Shown here in pieces: positions 5,911 through 6,904 of a stretch of DNA of 6,904 nt (the stretch's first letter is position 1; each line of letters starts with the position of its first letter). The DNA is taken from the NCBI GenBank assembly GCA_035354435.1, contig DAOQAY010000149.1, positions 1 through 6,904 of the forward strand. The letters run 5' to 3'. Origin of the DNA: JAKLDO01 sp035354435. Its GTDB lineage: Bacteria > UBP6 > UBA1177. Both the position numbers and the translations under genes were made by a program. The notes under the pieces were generated by a model. The model had not been told where the DNA came from. It worked only from the letters and a program-made list of their open reading frames with translations, and did not search any database.

Positions 5911-6498
5911 ATGAAAAAAGGACTATTTTTTTTAATGATCGTAATTATGATGTCAACTCTTTCAGGAGGTGAACAGATGAATGAGACTATGAAAACAATT
6001 TTTGAAAGAAAAAGTGTTAGAAATTACAACGAAAGCACTATTCCGAAAGAAACTCTCGAACTGCTTGTAAAAGCGGGAATGGCGGCTCCGACTGCGATGG
6101 ACAAAAGGCCGTGGGAATTCATAATCATTGACGATAAAGCCGTTCTGAAAAAACTGTCTGATGCTCTTCCCTATGCAAAAATGGCGGTTCCGGCAGGACA
6201 CGGGATAATTGTTGCAGGTGACATGGAAAAGCAGAATGGCGGAACTGATTCGGTTTACTGGATCATGGATTGCAGTGCAGCAGTACAGAATATTCTTCTT
6301 GCGGCTGAATCAATGGGCCTCGGAGCTGTCTGGACAGCAGTTTATCCCAATAAAGACCGTTTTGAACCTGTGGCAAAAATTCTCGGACTCCCGAAAAATA
6401 TAGTCCCCCTTGCATTCATTCCCGTCGGAACCCCGTCAGGAAAAGATAAACCCAAAGACAAATTCAACAAAAAACAGATCCACTGGAACAAGTGGTAG
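5911..6498 (+). CDS. Nitroreductase-family flavoprotein with signal-like N-terminus
   Basis: Encodes 195 residues from the ATG at 5911, which has GGAG at 5901-5904. The catalytic fold begins near residue 27. IFERKSVRNY (30-39) carries the arginines that bind the FMN phosphate, APTAMDKRPWEF (59-70) is the typical flavin-contact segment, GLGAVW is at 136-141, and the end PKDKFNKKQIHWNKW is typical of the family. Such enzymes use NAD(P)H to reduce nitro compounds, quinones or similar substrates, usually as dimers; the substrate here is unknown. Residues 1-22 are a lysine-initiated hydrophobic segment ending STLSGGEQ, resembling a signal peptide or anchor, unusual for this family. An internal ATG at 5977 with its own strong ribosome site would give a 173-residue cytoplasmic form. 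The gene starts 9 nt after the lipoprotein stop, so the two are probably co-transcribed. Confidence 0.93.
   Translation: MKKGLFFLMIVIMMSTLSGGEQMNETMKTIFERKSVRNYNESTIPKETLELLVKAGMAAPTAMDKRPWEFIIIDDKAVLKKLSDALPYAKMAVPAGHGIIVAGDMEKQNGGTDSVYWIMDCSAAVQNILLAAESMGLGAVWTAVYPNKDRFEPVAKILGLPKNIVPLAFIPVGTPSGKDKPKDKFNKKQIHWNKW
5964..5979 (+). promoter_or_regulatory. Internal Shine-Dalgarno and second start in the nitroreductase gene
   Basis: AGGAGGTGA at 5964-5972 is a near-perfect anti-16S match, and AGGAGG lies 7 nt before an in-frame ATG at 5977-5979 (Met23 of the long form). It is the best ribosome site in the window. It is embedded in codons for Ser-Gly-Gly-Glu at the end of the hydrophobic segment. 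Starting here would skip the signal-like region and keep the whole nitroreductase domain. Confidence 0.7.
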
Positions 6499-6501
6499 TC
6501 T

Positions 6502-6903
6502 TCATCTCACAACATCAACTGATCCTGAGTTTTTTACTGTTTTGTTTTCCCAGTCTATTCGGGATATTATGCCTGCTTTCTTCAGTTCGAGAAGAAGGTC
6601 GTTTATGGCATCAGGAATGACCGGTGCAACTTCTGAATGCTTCCCTTTTCCTGTGATAATTCTGAGCTTTAAAATTCCACGGGCTTTCATATCTTTCACC
6701 GTGATATCAACAAGTCTCAAAGCTTCTTCTTTTGTCATGCCGTGAAGGTCGATCGTTTTGTCAGGTCTGATCTGAGGAGGTCTGAAAAGATCTTTCTGGT
6801 CTTCCAGAGTTGAGCTTTTTTCTCTTTTATGGATCTCAAAATCAATATCGGAATATTCTTCAAGAAGTTTGCCGAAATCGCTCTTTTTATCTTTGCCGTT
6901 CAT
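6502..6903 (-). CDS. Small Smr-domain protein
   Basis: Reads from an ATG at 6903-6901 to a TGA at 6504-6502, 133 residues. The ATG is at the window edge, so its ribosome site cannot be seen and a longer N-terminus is possible. Residues 1-45 are charged and probably disordered. The Smr domain follows with IDLHGMTKEEAL at 51-62 (the D-x-H motif, D52 and H54), ITGKGKHS at 83-90 (the G-x-G motif) and NSGSVDVVR at the C-terminus. Smr domains are nucleases or nucleic-acid-binding modules found at the end of MutS2 and in stand-alone proteins such as E. coli SmrB, which cleaves mRNA at collided ribosomes. This small version lacks MutS-type domains in the visible part, so its exact target is unknown. 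It converges on the nitroreductase with a 3-nt gap. Confidence 0.88.
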   Translation of the reverse strand: MNGKDKKSDFGKLLEEYSDIDFEIHKREKSSTLEDQKDLFRPPQIRPDKTIDLHGMTKEEALRLVDITVKDMKARGILKLRIITGKGKHSEVAPVIPDAINDLLLELKKAGIISRIDWENKTVKNSGSVDVVR

Positions 6904-6904
6904 G

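Noticed and set aside
6480..6495. CCACT / AGTGG hairpin at the end of the nitroreductase gene
   Set aside because: A 5-bp stem within coding sequence with no T tract; probably chance.
6517..6535. AACT / AGTT hairpin followed by T residues after the nitroreductase gene, as a terminator
   Set aside because: The stem is only 4 bp and lies inside the smr coding region; it would not be stable.

Overview
The window is an AT-rich bacterial chromosome segment made of housekeeping translation genes followed by cell-envelope and redox genes. A lipoprotein signal peptide on a predicted cell-wall peptidase fits a bacterium with a murein wall, probably Gram-negative. The methionyl-tRNA synthetase carries the KISTS form of the KMSKS loop and a cysteine-rich knuckle, a type I associate with Bacteroidetes and related groups. 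The sequence alone does not fix the phylum, and the very Asp-rich linker behind the lipoprotein cysteine would also suit several uncultured lineages.

Left part (1-2511, + strand): the tail of an unrecognised gene is followed by rpmE (ribosomal protein L31, zinc-binding form), a strong intrinsic terminator, then prfA (release factor 1) and prmC, which overlap by 17 nt. PrmC methylates the glutamine of the GGQ motif in release factors, so enzyme and substrate are translated from one message. Middle part (2557-4227, - strand): metG, convergent with prmC across a 45-nt gap that has no clear terminator.

The 231-nt gap between metG and the next gene is divergent. It holds a candidate metG promoter and a roughly 100-bp hairpin-rich repeat that looks like a small mobile or REP-like element, lying between the two outward promoter regions.

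Right part (4459-6498, + strand): a lipoprotein with a complete M23 (LytM) metallopeptidase motif set, followed 9 nt after its stop codon by a nitroreductase-family gene. The nitroreductase has two well-supported in-frame starts. The upstream one adds a signal-peptide-like segment, while the downstream one has a near-perfect Shine-Dalgarno sequence and would give a cytoplasmic protein. A small Smr-domain gene on the - strand converges on it with a 3-nt gap and starts at the edge of the window.

I see no CRISPR array, tRNA, rRNA, transposase or defence system. The observations most worth a second look are the dual-start nitroreductase, the intergenic repeat, the terminator packed against prfA, and the high share of TAG stop codons (5 of 8 genes).
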